From Spongilla lacustris (Eukaryota > Porifera > Demospongiae > Spongillida > Spongillidae): DNA of 64,000 bases. Shown piece after piece: positions 41,301-54,200 of this stretch. The stretch spans positions 62,001-126,000 of the forward strand of contig OX442431.1 of assembly GCA_949361645.1 (NCBI GenBank), given 5' to 3'. Within the stretch, counting starts at the first letter, position 1. Every line of letters starts with the position of its first letter. The notes under the pieces are model-generated. The model was not told where the DNA came from, made no database searches, and saw nothing but the letters and a program-made list of their open reading frames with translations. The translations under genes and the position numbers were made by a program.

Positions 41301-44300
41301 TCTCCCCCTCGCCGCTCAAGAGTGTCACAATCCCACCACTCAAGGGCGCCGCGGTCTCACCGCTCGCGATCAAGGCGGCACCGCGGTGGGAAACGGAAGC
41401 ACAGGGATAGAGCGGCCAATTCGAGCCCAAGCAGCAGCTCAAGCAGCAGCCGCAGCCCCTCCTCCTCCTCCTCCTCCTCGGGGCGGTCTAGACGTAGACA
41501 CCGCCGCAGTCGTCGCCACCGCCGGTCTAGCAGCCTCGAGGAGTTCCTGATCTCCCCATTCCCTACATGCTTGACCACACCAGCCAAGTATATAGTCAAG
41601 AAGATCCGCAAAGGTAAATTCATTGAATTTGATTGCCTTTTGGGTCCCGGGGTGGAGGAAGGTCCTAATGCCCTTCAGGTGCAGGGGAAACGGGGAAGGG
41701 AGACCAAGGCAAGCAAAAGGCATGTAGTCGACTTCCCGTCATGGATGGAGGCCTGGAATGTATTCCTGGCTATACGGGTACAGACTGCTCCCCAATCTGC
41801 ACCACAGCTGGTGAAATATCAGGCCATCATCACCCAGCTGTTCTCCTCCTACCCAGCAGGCGTCTGTGTCAAATATGACAACGCCTTCCGGCAAGCAGTC
41901 GCTAGGGATAAAGCCAACCTCACCCCTTGGGACCAGATAAAGGAGGACATTCTGGTGTGGTGCGCTACCCGGCTATCCTTTCGGATCGGCAGGCAAGGAC
42001 CCACTACCACAGGACCTAGCACTACTACCACAGGTTCCAGCACCACTCGTCAAGCCAACCCAGCTACACAGCCTAATGGGCGAGCAACCCAGACAGCCAA
42101 TGGCCTGGAGATCTGCCGCAGGTTTAACCACGGCAACTGCACCAGACCCAGCTGCAACTTTGCCCACAAATGCTGGACAATTGGTTGTGGTGGGGACCAC
42201 CCCGGGAAATCCTGTACCCGGGCCCCTGCTCCACCTGGGTGACCGACGCATATGCACCCCACTACGACACTCGGAATTCGAGACGGAATTAAGTTTGCAT
42301 CCCGACAAAGCCTGGGTATCCTGGCTGCTCAACGGTATTGCTAATGGTGCATCTGGGTTTTGTAGGTCCCCACACCCCTCACTTATCCCGCAACCTCATC
42401 TCGGCATCCCAGCACCCCCTGATTATTGCCTCCGAGCTGGAGAAGGAAGTGGCAGCAGGCAGGGTCTTAGGCCCTTTCGAGCATATCCCAACTCCGTCAT
42501 TTAGGTCCTCCGGACTGGGTGCCATACCTAAGAAGAATGGGGGATGGAGGATGATTCTGCATCTCTCTGCCCCATACGGCAGAAGTGTAAATGACGGCAT
42601 CCACAAAGAGCAGTTCCCTATCCACTATGCCACGGTTGATGATGCAGTGGACCTGATCTCCAGGTTCGGTAAAGGTGCTATCCTAGCGAAGGTCGACCTA
42701 AAAGCAGCCTTCAGAATGGTACCCATCCATCCAGATGATTGGGATCTATTAGGCATGCAGTGGCAGGGCAATTTCTACATGGACACGTGCTTACCTTTCG
42801 GGCTAAGATCGGCCCCTTTCCTATTCAACCAGTTCGCAGAGGCCCTGCACTGGATCCTCCATACCAACCACCACGTGGATGCAGTCCATTACTTGGACGA
42901 CTTTTTGATAGTTGGGTCTCCAGGAGCAGATCAGTGCGCGTCTTCAGTCCAAGAGACTTTGAGGGTGTGCGAGAGGCTTGGTATACCAGTGGCCATGGAC
43001 AAGCTGGAGGGACCTGCCACCTGCATTTCATTCCTGGGCATCATGCTGGACTCAGAGGCTCAGACCCTGTCCCTACCCCAGGACAAGCTAGAGGACATCC
43101 TGCACAGGGTACACTCATGGTTGGGGCGCCGCAGTGCCACCAAGCGTGAACTCCTGTCCCTGATAGGCAGACTGTCATTTGCTTCAAAGGTGGTCCCAGC
43201 TGGTCGGCTGTTCCTGCGCAGGCTGATTGATCTCTCCACTACTGTGGAAAGGCTGCATCACCACATCCGACTTTTCCCAGAAGCCAAGGCAGATCTAGCA
43301 TGGTGGGCATGTTTCTTGCCATCCTGGAACGGTCGGGCCATGTTCTTAGACCCAGAGTGGATCACCGCAGACAGTCTGCACCTCTTCACAGATGCATCCG
43401 GCTCATATGGATTTGGTGCTTTCTTTGATGGATCATGGTGTAGGGGTCCCTGGCTACCCCACCAAAGTCTACTGCACCACTCGATCCAATGGCAAGAGCT
43501 GTTTGCCATCCTTGCAGCCGCATCTACCTGGCACAATAGGCTTGCAGGTCGTCGGGTCACTTTCCACTGCGACAATATGGCAATAGTCCAGGCATGGTCA
43601 GGCCAGTCCTCAAAAGACCCTGCACTCATGGTCTTACTACGGGAGCTATTCTTTGTGGCGGCACAGAGCAACTTCACTATACAACTAGTGCATGTCCCGG
43701 GGAAGCACAATACCCTAGCGGATGCCCTGTCTTGCAATCTAATGACCAAGTTCTTTGCTCTTGCCCCACAGGCCGATCCTCTCCCCTCGGTGGTGCCTCC
43801 GTCCTTGGCCAGGCTATAGACGCACATCTGGAGCGCCTGGTAAACAAGTCCCTAGCACCTACTACTGCCGCTGCATATCGGGTAGGGATACGAAGATACC
43901 TCACCTTCTGTCACAAACTTCATGTCCAGCCGGTCCCGGCTAGCAAACGTCAGGTGGCAGCCTTCGCAACCCACCTTTGGCAATCCATCACCCTACGGAC
44001 TATCCACGTATATCTGGCTGGAGTGTCGTTTCTGCACCACGTCAAGGGTCTCCGGAGCCCAGTGACGGGTAACCCTTAACTGAGGTTGCTGCTAAGAGGC
44101 ATCAGACGCTCCCAGACGACTGTTCCCCCTAGTAAGTGCAGACTACCAATTACACCCAGGATTCTAGCCCGGCTATGGAAGCAACAGGTCACTCCAGCAA
44201 CAGGACAGGTTGATGTTCCAGGCAGCCATGTCAGTGGCATTCTTCGGGTTCTTACAAGTGGGCGAGTTTACTTCCACTCCACGTAACCCTATCCCACTGA

Positions 44301-45585
44301 TCAGGGGGGACATCAAGCTGGTGGAGCATGCGACACTCACAATCAACATCAGATGGTCGAAAGCAGACCAATGGGGAAAAGGGGCTCTCATCTCTATTGG
44401 CTGTAGTAGGGATAAGTGCTGCCCAGTTCGAGCAATGAACCGGTACCTGAAGAGTGCGTGCCTACCAGATTCCGCTCCCCTGTTCCAATTCAGGTACGGC
44501 TCACCCCTAACTGCCAAGGCCTTTCGGGCCTTACTGCGCTACCACCTACGTAAGATAGGCCTCAACTCTAGGAAGTACAACACTCATAGCGTCCGAATCG
44601 GTGCTGCAACAGCCGCTGCCAAGGCAGGATTTTCCGAAAGCAAGATCAGGCAACTGGGTCGCTGGAGAAGCAAGGCTTTTCAAGCATACGTACAATTCAC
44701 CCCTTTTCACACCACAGCGGCAGCAGAGATGGCAAGGGTCTAGTCTTTGGGATACCCAACTTATGCGTTCTTTGTGTATTGATGTTGCATTCTCACCACT
44801 TGTGTAACCCCTACATGTATGTTCTCACAATTTACCTTATCGTTGCGCGGGATGTGGGGGGTAAACCTTGGGCAGTCCCCTACCGGGCTTGACCTTCTAA
44901 CTCGGGGACCCAAGCCTGGGCCAGCGTCCTGGCTTGGCATGCAGGTCACCCAGTTGGTGGCCAGCGCCACCAACTGGTGCCTGTCTCCCCGAACCTTCCC
45001 CCCACATGACCTAACAAGCCATGCATGGCTTGGCCTCAGGGACTCCCAGCTGGTGACCAGCGTCACTCACAGGAGCTCCTCACGGCAAGCAGGTCAGGAA
45101 GGCGTGGTCAATGCTCAAAGGGGGGTCTCGTCCTGGCCCTAAACCCGCCAACTGGTCAACGGGGTGCGTTTAATGTCAAGGGTACGCAAGCATTTAGCTA
45201 AAGAACCTGCATGGGGTCAGGTACTCACATTAGCCTGGGGAAGTTACTTAGACATGATAATTAACCCCCCTAGTGATTGTTTCCTAATTTGGTTAGCAAT
45301 CGGAAATAACCACTAGAGGGTTAAACGTTAAATCCATCACTGCCGGTTTTACAAGTGTCTAGCAATTATGTGTGAGATCTCAGTGAGTGGGAGGAATAGA
45401 TCAATCCTACTCCTGTGTAATTCAATGCGAACCATAAAAGATACAAAACCACGTGAAAATGTAATGGGCGTAGGGTAGTACGCCCCACATTTTTGATCCC
45501 TCGTATCTTCTTTCATGTACGTCCGATTTTTATTTTAAAAGCAGATTTTTAATCCTCTCATTAAGCCCTACAATATTGGACGATG

Positions 45586-45621
<36 letters not shown>

Positions 45622-48600
45622 CCCCACACAGTTTTTTTTTTGCCCCCCCCCCCCCCCCCCCCCCTCGCTGTTGTGTATAATTTTTGCTGCTTCTCTCTCT
45701 TAGTCAAAGGTATGTTCTGCCTGTTGCAGTCACACAGTTTATCTGGGAGACAGTTTCTGAACTGTCTCCTTCTAGCATATCAGGAGGTTCAGGAAATGAT
45801 AATTATGATGAGGATGAAGAAACTTAACTGTAACTGTAACAGAGCCAGCCTCTGCATCCACTGCCATTGTGCATCCAAGCCAACCATACACATCATACAT
45901 CATACTTACAACCACAACTACCAATAGTAGCGTTCCACCACTTGTAAATTAGTTACCCTTTCTAGATGTGAATGGGTGCTGTCAGAGAACCACATCACCT
46001 CCGCAACACTATTTGATACGGGTCGAAAGTAGTGAAGTTTCTGTGTTCCTGGAACAGTCAGTAGTTCTAAAACCTTTCCCTAAGAACTACTTCTTAAGGA
46101 AAGGTTTTCTGCTAGTAGAACTGTTCCAGGAACACAGAAGCTCCACTGCTTTTGACCCATACCAAATAGTATTGTGAAGCAGTTCTCTGACAGCACCCAT
46201 TCATGCACAAGTGGTGGTACACTATTATTGGTGGTTATGTGGTTGTAAGTATGATGTATGATAGGTATGGTTGGTTTGGATGCACAATGGCAGTGGATGC
46301 AGAGGCTGGCTCTGTTACAGTTAAGTTTCTTCATCCTCATTTACCAGTATCTATGATAACGGCCGGACATCGGACAATGTCCAATCAATATTGCCATATG
46401 TCCGTTTAATCGTATTTATGATCGGTCATAACGTCCGATGATTGCACCGACGATTGCACATGCGTATACTTCAAAGAGCATGGAAGCAGCCTGATAGTGA
46501 TGCTTGTATACCACAAGCTAAGAAGCATGTGGTCACAGTTCATAATGTTGAAAGATGGAAGGTAGATAATGACAAGGTATGAATCAAGCATGTGGCTCAC
46601 GTATGAGAAGATGACCACAAACCATGAATGCATTGATTCATTGAAGTGTTTGTGGTGCATCAAGTACAAGGATAGGCTAATAGTGGGGTCTAAAAACCTT
46701 CATGTGTCAGCTGTCAAAGAACACAACCTCTCAGAGATGCATAAGCGCTATGATGCTCTTTAATAAGAGCCAAGGTAGACAAATTACCTACATCTAGCTC
46801 ACTTTCTGTTAGCGAGGATTGTCCTGATAGTAGTGGAAAGTATACCTTTGATTTAGATGACTGGGAGTCTTACATAGACCTAGACTAACACTTAGATTGA
46901 CTCTGTTTTCTAGGCTGGCTTGAACTTTGTAACTTACACACATGCATTGTATCACTGTATAATCAAAGAAAGATTATAAACATGTACATGCATGTCCGTT
47001 CAAATTGGATGCATGTCCGATCAATTTGAACATTGTCAGGACATTTTGTCAGGGTACATTTTCAACCTTATCATAAACCCTACATTTACCATCATCATCA
47101 TTTTCATTTCCTTAACCCACTGATATGCTAGAAGTAGACAGTTCAGAAACTGTCTCCCAGATAAACCGTGTGACTGCAACAGGCAGAACATACCTTTGAC
47201 TAAGAGAGAGAAGCAGCAAAAATTATACACAACAGTAATAGTTTAGATTGTGTTATGATTGTACGTTTACTTTAGAGCAATGAATATTGCTTGCCTATGC
47301 AAGCACCCACTTAGCACCAATAATTGAACTCCTATTTTGGGGGGTAGACTTCTAATAGTGTGGACTAATTGCTAGCAAAAAACTTTTAAATAAACTTTCA
47401 GTGCTATTATTGCTAACAATAACGAAACTTTCACTTTCATAAACATTTCATTATTACGCACAGATAGTCCTTATTGAGAGCTAATTTAGTGTATGACAAA
47501 CAGATACTTATGTGCAAAGTTTGAAACTGTCACCGAAGGTCAAAACTTCAGAAATCAATAACTTATAAGAAATATCAGTGGCGGGGGGGGTGGGGGGGGC
47601 ATATGCCCCCGGGCGCCGGTCGAGGGGGGGCGCCGTCAGGATGTTTTAAAAATAGAAGTTGTCTAACAAAAATAAACAAATTTTGACGAGGAACGAGCAG
47701 ATAAATTAATGATGTCATTCACAGGTTACCCACAATCATTGCCACATAGCAAATTTGTTTGCTTCTGGGGCGGAGCCCCAGACCCCGCTGGGGGAGTTTA
47801 CAGCGCTCCCCCAGACCCCATAGCTGCTGCTCTTAACTATTGAAGTAGAGAGGCTAGGGGTGCTAATACATTGTCCTGCCCCCGGGCGCTGATAACCCTC
47901 GCGCCGCCACTGAGAACAATAACCTAATTAATTGATAAATTGGTTATACTACCTTCACTACTGGATGAACTCATAAAATGAAAATCAACGAAATCGGTAA
48001 CTATGCTGCCAAAACCTAGTGGATATAAGCTGGTTTGACCCTAACATGAAATATCAGCATCATATGCACTGGTCAATTATCCCATCCTAAGATTATTTAA
48101 TAGATCTGTGCTTTGTAATTGTGTTTATTAATAAGCCCGAATAGGTAATGATACAGTTGCTAATAAAATGCACTAAACACCGAGCGAAAGGATCCTTAAC
48201 TAAAATGTTATTTGACATGATAAAAAATAATTGTTTTTAACTCATGCATCACAAAAAACAGCGTGCACACAAACCAGAACTCTTAAAGATAACCTCCAAC
48301 CCTTGCCTCATATTTGTCCAAATAGACCTAATGGCCTAGTGCTATAAATAGAGGTCTAAATTTAACAACTTACTTTTATTTTTGGTGACTTGAGAAAGTC
48401 ATTTTCTGAGGTGATAACTTCCGACAATAATTTCAGTGTTTCTACCACAGGGTAATGTTCTAGTAGCTAGGAGGAGGGGTGTGAGAGGAAGAGTGAGGGC
48501 TAGTGGAATGGAGGACAATGTAAGAGATGGTAGCAACAATGGAGGACAGTGGCAAAGAAGAGGGCCAACAAAAGACAATGGGGAGTGAGGAGTGAGGAGT

Positions 48601-51197
48601 GGGGGTGGGGTGAGGAGTGGGGGTGGAGTGAAAAGTGGGGGTGGAGTGAAAAGTGGGGGTGGAGTGAAAAGTGGGGGTGGGAAGTGGGGCATACCTTAAA
48701 CTGAGAATCCAAGTTGCCTTCAGCTGTGAGGATGGAAATAACCAATGAGGTTGTAGATAAATGTGGTCTTTGAAATAGCAGTGCACGAAAGAATGGTAGC
48801 AACATGGCTTGGGTCACTTCATAATGACTCTGACTGAGATGGGCATGCTTCTGTAGGGACTCCAACAGATCTCCCAGTGATGGCAAAGTATCTTCTTTAG
48901 CCCCTAGAACTCGTATGCTTACTTCAGCAAACCACAGCGCTTTTGTAACAAGGACAAGGGTGAAGAGTGGAGGTGTGTTATAAAAAATTCCTCCTGTAAT
49001 ACATATTTCCACGGTTACCTGTTCTGAAGTCTTGCAATGCCGCTCTAGACATGATCCTCCATAGCTGTTGGCATAGTATGGATGGAAGTGGCAGATGTAG
49101 GCATTTAGCAACCAGTGGTACTAAAGTGGGGATGTGAGGTAACAATATGCTCCTATCAATAGCCTCAAAAGCAAAAAGCAGCTGCGTCAACTCCTTCTTG
49201 TAGCTGTGGAGCCTTAAACGAGTAGCTGCTTCAAGTTCCAGCTGATTTTCAATTGACTCCTTTAATTTTTTGCTTAGGGTAATCTCCTTTAGCAAAGCTT
49301 GCACGCCTCCACGCACAGACTGTAGCTTTTGCAGTCGAAGCGTCTTTCTCATCTCCTGCTCCCACTTCTGCTCCTCAAAACTGTAAACCTTGGACTCTCG
49401 TTTAATGTTCCCTTCAGCTCCCTTGGTGATGGCATCCTGCAACCTGGAAGTTTAACTCAATCATGACCGTGCAGTGCAATACACCAAGGCTAGGTCATGA
49501 GCATGAGCTTACTGCTGATAAAGCTCACGATGCCACAGCTGGTCATCTGGTGTCAGTAGAATCTCAAGTTCATCTTGGCTACATTCCACAACAGACTTAT
49601 TGGTAAGAATCTTTCTTGCACAGCCCATCAACAACAAGGCCAGCTCATTCCTGCTTAAATGACACAGTGTCACTAAGCTTCTCTTCGCTGCATCAGGATC
49701 AGTTGACACGCCCTTAAGTACAACAGCCAACAGGGAGGTCATCTGTCCCACAACAAATGCACGAGGATCAAGGTTCAACCTCTTGAGAAGCTTCATCCAT
49801 GCCAGTGGACACACTGACGCTAAAAAGATGATGTAACAGTACAACTTAAAAGTGATGTAAGGTGATGTAACTTAAAGATTATGGTGATGTAACTTAATGG
49901 CTATTGTCCTGAATGGCCACCCGAGGGTACAATTGGACACCCAGGTGGACAGCAAAAAAAGTTTTTGCCGTTTGGTCACGGAAGGGACCTAGTTGCATTT
50001 AACGGTACTGGCTTATAGTATAAGTCTTTTCAGGATTGGGCCGAGATAAGCAAGGTATAAATCCTTTTGGTACATGTAGAACAAGCCATGCTAGCAGACC
50101 TATCCATTACGCTCGGTGCGGATCGGTCGGAGCGTAATGGATAGGTCCACTAGCACGGATCATTTTAAGAGTACCAAAAGGATTTAAGCCTTACTTATCT
50201 CGGCCCAATCCTGAAAAGACTTGTTCTGTAAGCCAGTACCATTAAATGCCACTAGGTCCATTCCGTGACCGAACGGCAAAAACTTTTTTTGCTGTCCACC
50301 CGGGTGTCCAATTGTACCCCCGGGTGGACATTCAGGACAATAGACATTAAGGTGATGTAATGTAACAGTACAGCTTAAAGGTGACAACAGTAATAGCACT
50401 TACTGACTGAGGAACAGTGGGCAAGCAGAAGGCTGTTAATAGCGAGGTCTGTGCCTTGTGGGTGGTCAGTGAATCCCAAATTCAACAATGCAGCAAGAAC
50501 TACTCGCGAATTATCATCTTTCTATAGGTAGCGGGAACACGAGAGGAACTGCTGATTGTAACTAGGTAAAATCCAAACCTGAATTACCTTCATCTCATAT
50601 AGCAAGTCCAGTAACAATGCAGAGCGTCCTGGTTTGGTATGGACAACATGAGCAAGACAATCTGTTACCATCTTGTACTCCTGCCATCTGCACCGTACCA
50701 TGACATGCAATGGAACTGACAACCATGCCCTGTTGTCATGGATACATAAAATTGACACTGTATACTATATATATATATGGATGAAGCAGTAACAACCTTT
50801 CACTAGCTTCTTTGAGCTCCCGTGATGTCTGGCAAAGAATGAGTTCGGTTAGGTGCACCAGGATAAGGGCAGCTGAAGGGGACACAGCACAGCAGTATAA
50901 GAGGTAGGAGTGTGCATAATAATTTCCTTCAACTCACATTCTTGTGAGACTGCAGCTACCATCTTGGCTGCCGTCAATGCACCACCTTCAACTAGGACAT
51001 ACGCTTTGGCAGGTACTGGAGCAGTACTCCCAAGAAGAGCTGCACAAGCAACCATTCCCTCCTCTATCGCAGTAATTGAAGGAGAAGGACCAGTAGCTCT
51101 TTCTACATACTAAAAGAAAAATAGAGGAATGGAAGGATAAAGATGATGGGAGGGAAATAAGAAAGAAATTATCTTAACCGTTATGACTTTGCCACAT

Positions 51198-51243
<46 letters not shown>

Positions 51244-54200
51244 GCACCAGCTCAGAAGTCAACCTATCTACCCATGCAGCCTTCTTGGACAGCTTCCAGA
51301 CAACTTGTAGATATGGTAAATGTAAAGAACTCTGTTTTGCAGCCAACTCAACCTGATGAACAAATTAAAGGTTCAGTTAGGTTCACAACGACTTCATTGT
51401 TTGGGTCACTAATAACAAGTGGTCATATAAATAAGCACCTTCAAGTGTACCACCAGATCCTCCATAGCCTTTGCAGACAAGCTAGGTGTCCAACAGCCAA
51501 TCAGGATAATGGCCTGCCCAGCAGTACCAACGTGGTCTGGTGAGAAGTGAGATGAGAATGAGTTGCACACACATGCACGCACAAACATACTTTCTTGTTT
51601 GACGTATGCTAGAAGACCACCAACTGCAGCTTCAGATAGCAGCTGCCTGTTGGTATCAGTGAGTGGACACGAGCCAAGCAAGCCAATACCTGTGAACAAT
51701 GCAGTGTATGACATCATACAACACGGCTACAACCAGCGTCCCATTTATCAAAACCGATTCCTATAACGAAAACCACACAATACCCTTACATTGAAGTACT
51801 GATGAACGTTGCTCCACCAGCTTCAGACCTAACCAAGAAAAGTACACTGAACTGTACACAGAACACAGATGGACACACCTTTTAGTTCTGAGAGTAGGTG
51901 GCCCAGCATATCAAGACACACCTGTCCATCACTAGTCTGTCTTGCAAGTGATGACACAAGCTCCACTACACCCTCACGCGTGGTAAGCACACTGCTGGAG
52001 AATAGACCACTAGCCTTCTTCAAGATATCCAGGGAATATCGACTGCAGTCGATGGGCAAGACACCCATCATCCAGCTTACAGCTACAATGAAGAGGACAA
52101 GCTTGGTCATCAGTGGACATGCGTCAGGTCATTACCATGTATCAGCTCATCAGGGTTCCTCAGCAGACACTTAAGTGTGGGTGGCAGAAGTTGTGTTGAA
52201 AATGACTCGTGTGTAACCCAAGTGAAAATAGAACGACATTTTCCCTGCAAAAAGAAGACGATAAGCCCAACTCTCCCACTTATGGAAGACAGTGGCATGT
52301 ACCAGCAGCTGCATGTCTATCCCTGTGCGGCTCTGTAGTACCACCTTACAATAGGCGTCGAGTATTTTAGCCTGCACATCAGCCTTCCCACAAAGAGCTG
52401 CAAGCATGCAGACAATGGGCAAAGATGGCTCCAAGGTTAAGAGGATTGAACAGTGAAGATTGCAGAGAGTTGGATGGGTGGACCAGAACTTTTGAAGCCG
52501 CTTCAAAGCACACCTCCAAAGATGTGGGTCTGCTGCAGTGGCAGCAAGAAATGTTGTCTGACTTAGAATAATTTCTTTCTGGATCACTTCATTGCAGTCC
52601 GTTACCAGGCAGGCCCAAGCAAGGGCAGTCAATGCATGCCTGCCTTGAGCCTTGCTGCAGGCAGAAAACAATACAAGCACAAGTATACAAGACTGAACTG
52701 ACCTTCCATGCACACCAAAGTATGAGCGAAGGACTCGTAATTCATTGCACAAACGTTCACAGGAAGCTTTCCCTATTAAAAATTGATCAGACATTCATTA
52801 CTCAGGACGTAGGCAGCTCACTTACCATACACATCAACCAAACGATTGAGCTCATCTTCCACAATGCTCTTTGATACCTTGTCTACATAGATGAATAACG
52901 TGTCACATAGGCATTTAATGAGTTCCGACAATGCCTCCTCCTGGATCCCTGGAAGTATATATCAGAGAGAGAGAGACTGCTTGCACACAGCACAGCAGTA
53001 GCATTGTGGCAACATTTAGTATGACATAGCCACACACTCACATATTTGTGGAGGGTCTAGAAACATTCACATACCCAATTGGTTCTAATTAGTTCCAAAA
53101 GATTATATATTACCTAGCATTCCTCGAAACAATCTTAATTTAAATTTACTAATCAGAAACGATTTGGATATGCAAATGTTTCCAGCCCATACACAAACAC
53201 ACGAGGGTGTAGATGCATCATACTAGGCAGCATCATGCAAGTCTCTTGATAGCAATATTTGATAGTGAAGGACGTTCCAACACCAGTTGCATGTACCATA
53301 ATGATGTTAAAGGGTATTGGTCCGATCGTCCCCAAAATAGAGGTGTTTCCATAGGCGTTGTACATGGATGTCATGCGCCCTGCCCTACCAATACATGCAC
53401 CCACCTGCACCCACCTACCAATACATGCAGCCACCTACCAATACATGCACCCACCTACCAATACATGCACCCACCTACCAATACATGCACCCACCTACCA
53501 ATACATGCACCCACCTACCAATACATGCACCCACCTACCAATACATGCACCCACCTACCAATACATGCACCCACCTACCAATACATGCACCCACCTACCA
53601 ATACATGCACCCACCTACCAATACATGCACCCACCTAACAATACATGCACCCACCTACCAATACATGCACCCACCTACCAATACATGCACCCACCTACCA
53701 ATACATGCACCCACCTACCAATACATGCACCCACCTACCAATACATGCACCCACCTACCAATACATGCACCCACCTACCAATACATGCACCCACCTACCA
53801 ATACATGCACCCACCTACCAATACATGTGCCTATGTCTTCTGCGGTTTGACATAATATTTGGGTGGCAAACATGTATATTTCCATTATGATTCCATTATC
53901 AGCTTGACCATGCCCTATGAAAAGACCTCTATAGCCCTAGACTATTTTTTATTCTATTTGCAGGTTTCTAGGGATAATAGCTAACCATGTTATTCTACGT
54001 ACTGCGTGATAATGCTGAACAGCTATATCTATAAATTGGCTATAATCTCATTTCAGTTAAGCCACTTACACTTTAAAAGCATAAATTATACTAGCGTCCG
54101 CGTCTATTTTATGCTATCGCATAGAATAAAGCTACAAATTTTTACCATTTATGTATCCCCGTAATCGCACTGCCTTCATTTGTGTTTGGGATTCTATCTG

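Larger units (their letters stand above)
40504..45323 (+). mobile_element. DIRS-like tyrosine-recombinase retrotransposon, defective
   Basis: This 4.8-kb unit encodes, in order, a gag-like protein, reverse transcriptase with RNase H, and a tyrosine recombinase, the set that defines DIRS-type retroelements. Both junctions show AACGTT (40,498-40,503 and 45,324-45,329) at the centre of a palindrome that would read AACGTT once if empty. No longer target duplication is seen, as expected for recombinase-mediated insertion. The right end carries a terminal hairpin (45,264-45,323). The recombinase is broken by a stop and a frameshift, so the copy is probably not autonomous. Confidence 0.85.
39434..45667. 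mobile_element. Second element inserted in the outer one, 8-bp target duplication
   Basis: CTGTTGTG stands on both sides (39,426-39,433 and 45,668-45,675). The matching position in the opposite, uninterrupted arm (about 47,220-47,233) has it once. Ends are CGAGGGGG and CCCCCTCG. The inner arms at 39,450-39,520 versus 45,545-45,590 and at 40,300-40,503 versus 45,324-45,520 are inverted copies, for example agtgatggatttaacg. The 8-bp duplication fits hAT or a related superfamily. The element has no own transposase and was split at its centre by a DIRS-like retroelement. Confidence 0.7.
38848..48041. mobile_element. Outer palindromic composite element (nested host)
   Basis: The terminal arms are inverted copies: 38,848 onward starts GGGTCAAACCAGTTCATATC, and the complement ends at 48,041. 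The arms extend about 570 bp on the left and about 820 bp on the right, where a 337-bp MITE interrupts them. Inside the arms, a second pair (45,676-45,790 versus 47,115-47,230) shows where the ancestral element continued. A central hairpin lies at 45,806-46,341 and a zinc-finger fragment at about 46,461-46,870. TAAC on both sides (38,844-38,847 and 48,042-48,045) could be a 4-bp target duplication but may be chance. Confidence 0.7.
34945..48373 (-). other. 13.4-kb GCN1 intron filled with nested mobile elements
   Basis: The splice donor follows the codons SPKIK (exon 48466-48374) and the acceptor precedes KPCAEK (exon 34944-34709). The frame is continuous across the junction, and the human protein aligns without a missing block, so no exon is lost in the gap. 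The intron holds a TTAA-type fold-back (35,396-36,048), a palindromic MITE (37,789-38,506) and the nested composite at 38,848-48,041. The stretch 36,300-37,780 shows nothing identifiable. Confidence 0.85.

Noticed and set aside
41073..41723. Several antisense and shifted frames over the gag Ser/Arg region
   Set aside because: GC-rich, stop-poor composition opens all frames; only the gag frame has SAP and zinc-knuckle motifs.
45583..46340. Conserved-looking peptide present on both strands (CIHCHCASKPT)
   Set aside because: It is read from the two arms of the same hairpin, so the conservation is palindromic, not coding.
48908..49018. A longer (~110-nt) GCN1 intron using the acceptor ttctag instead of the 25-nt one
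   Set aside because: It also keeps frame but would delete PPLFTLVLVTKAL and VSIRVL, which align with the family; not fully excluded without RNA.
53213..53890. Plus-strand frames of 81-165 codons (HLPIHAPTYQYM-type repeats)
   Set aside because: Pure translation of the 20-bp minisatellite inside GCN1 intron 1, open in all three frames.
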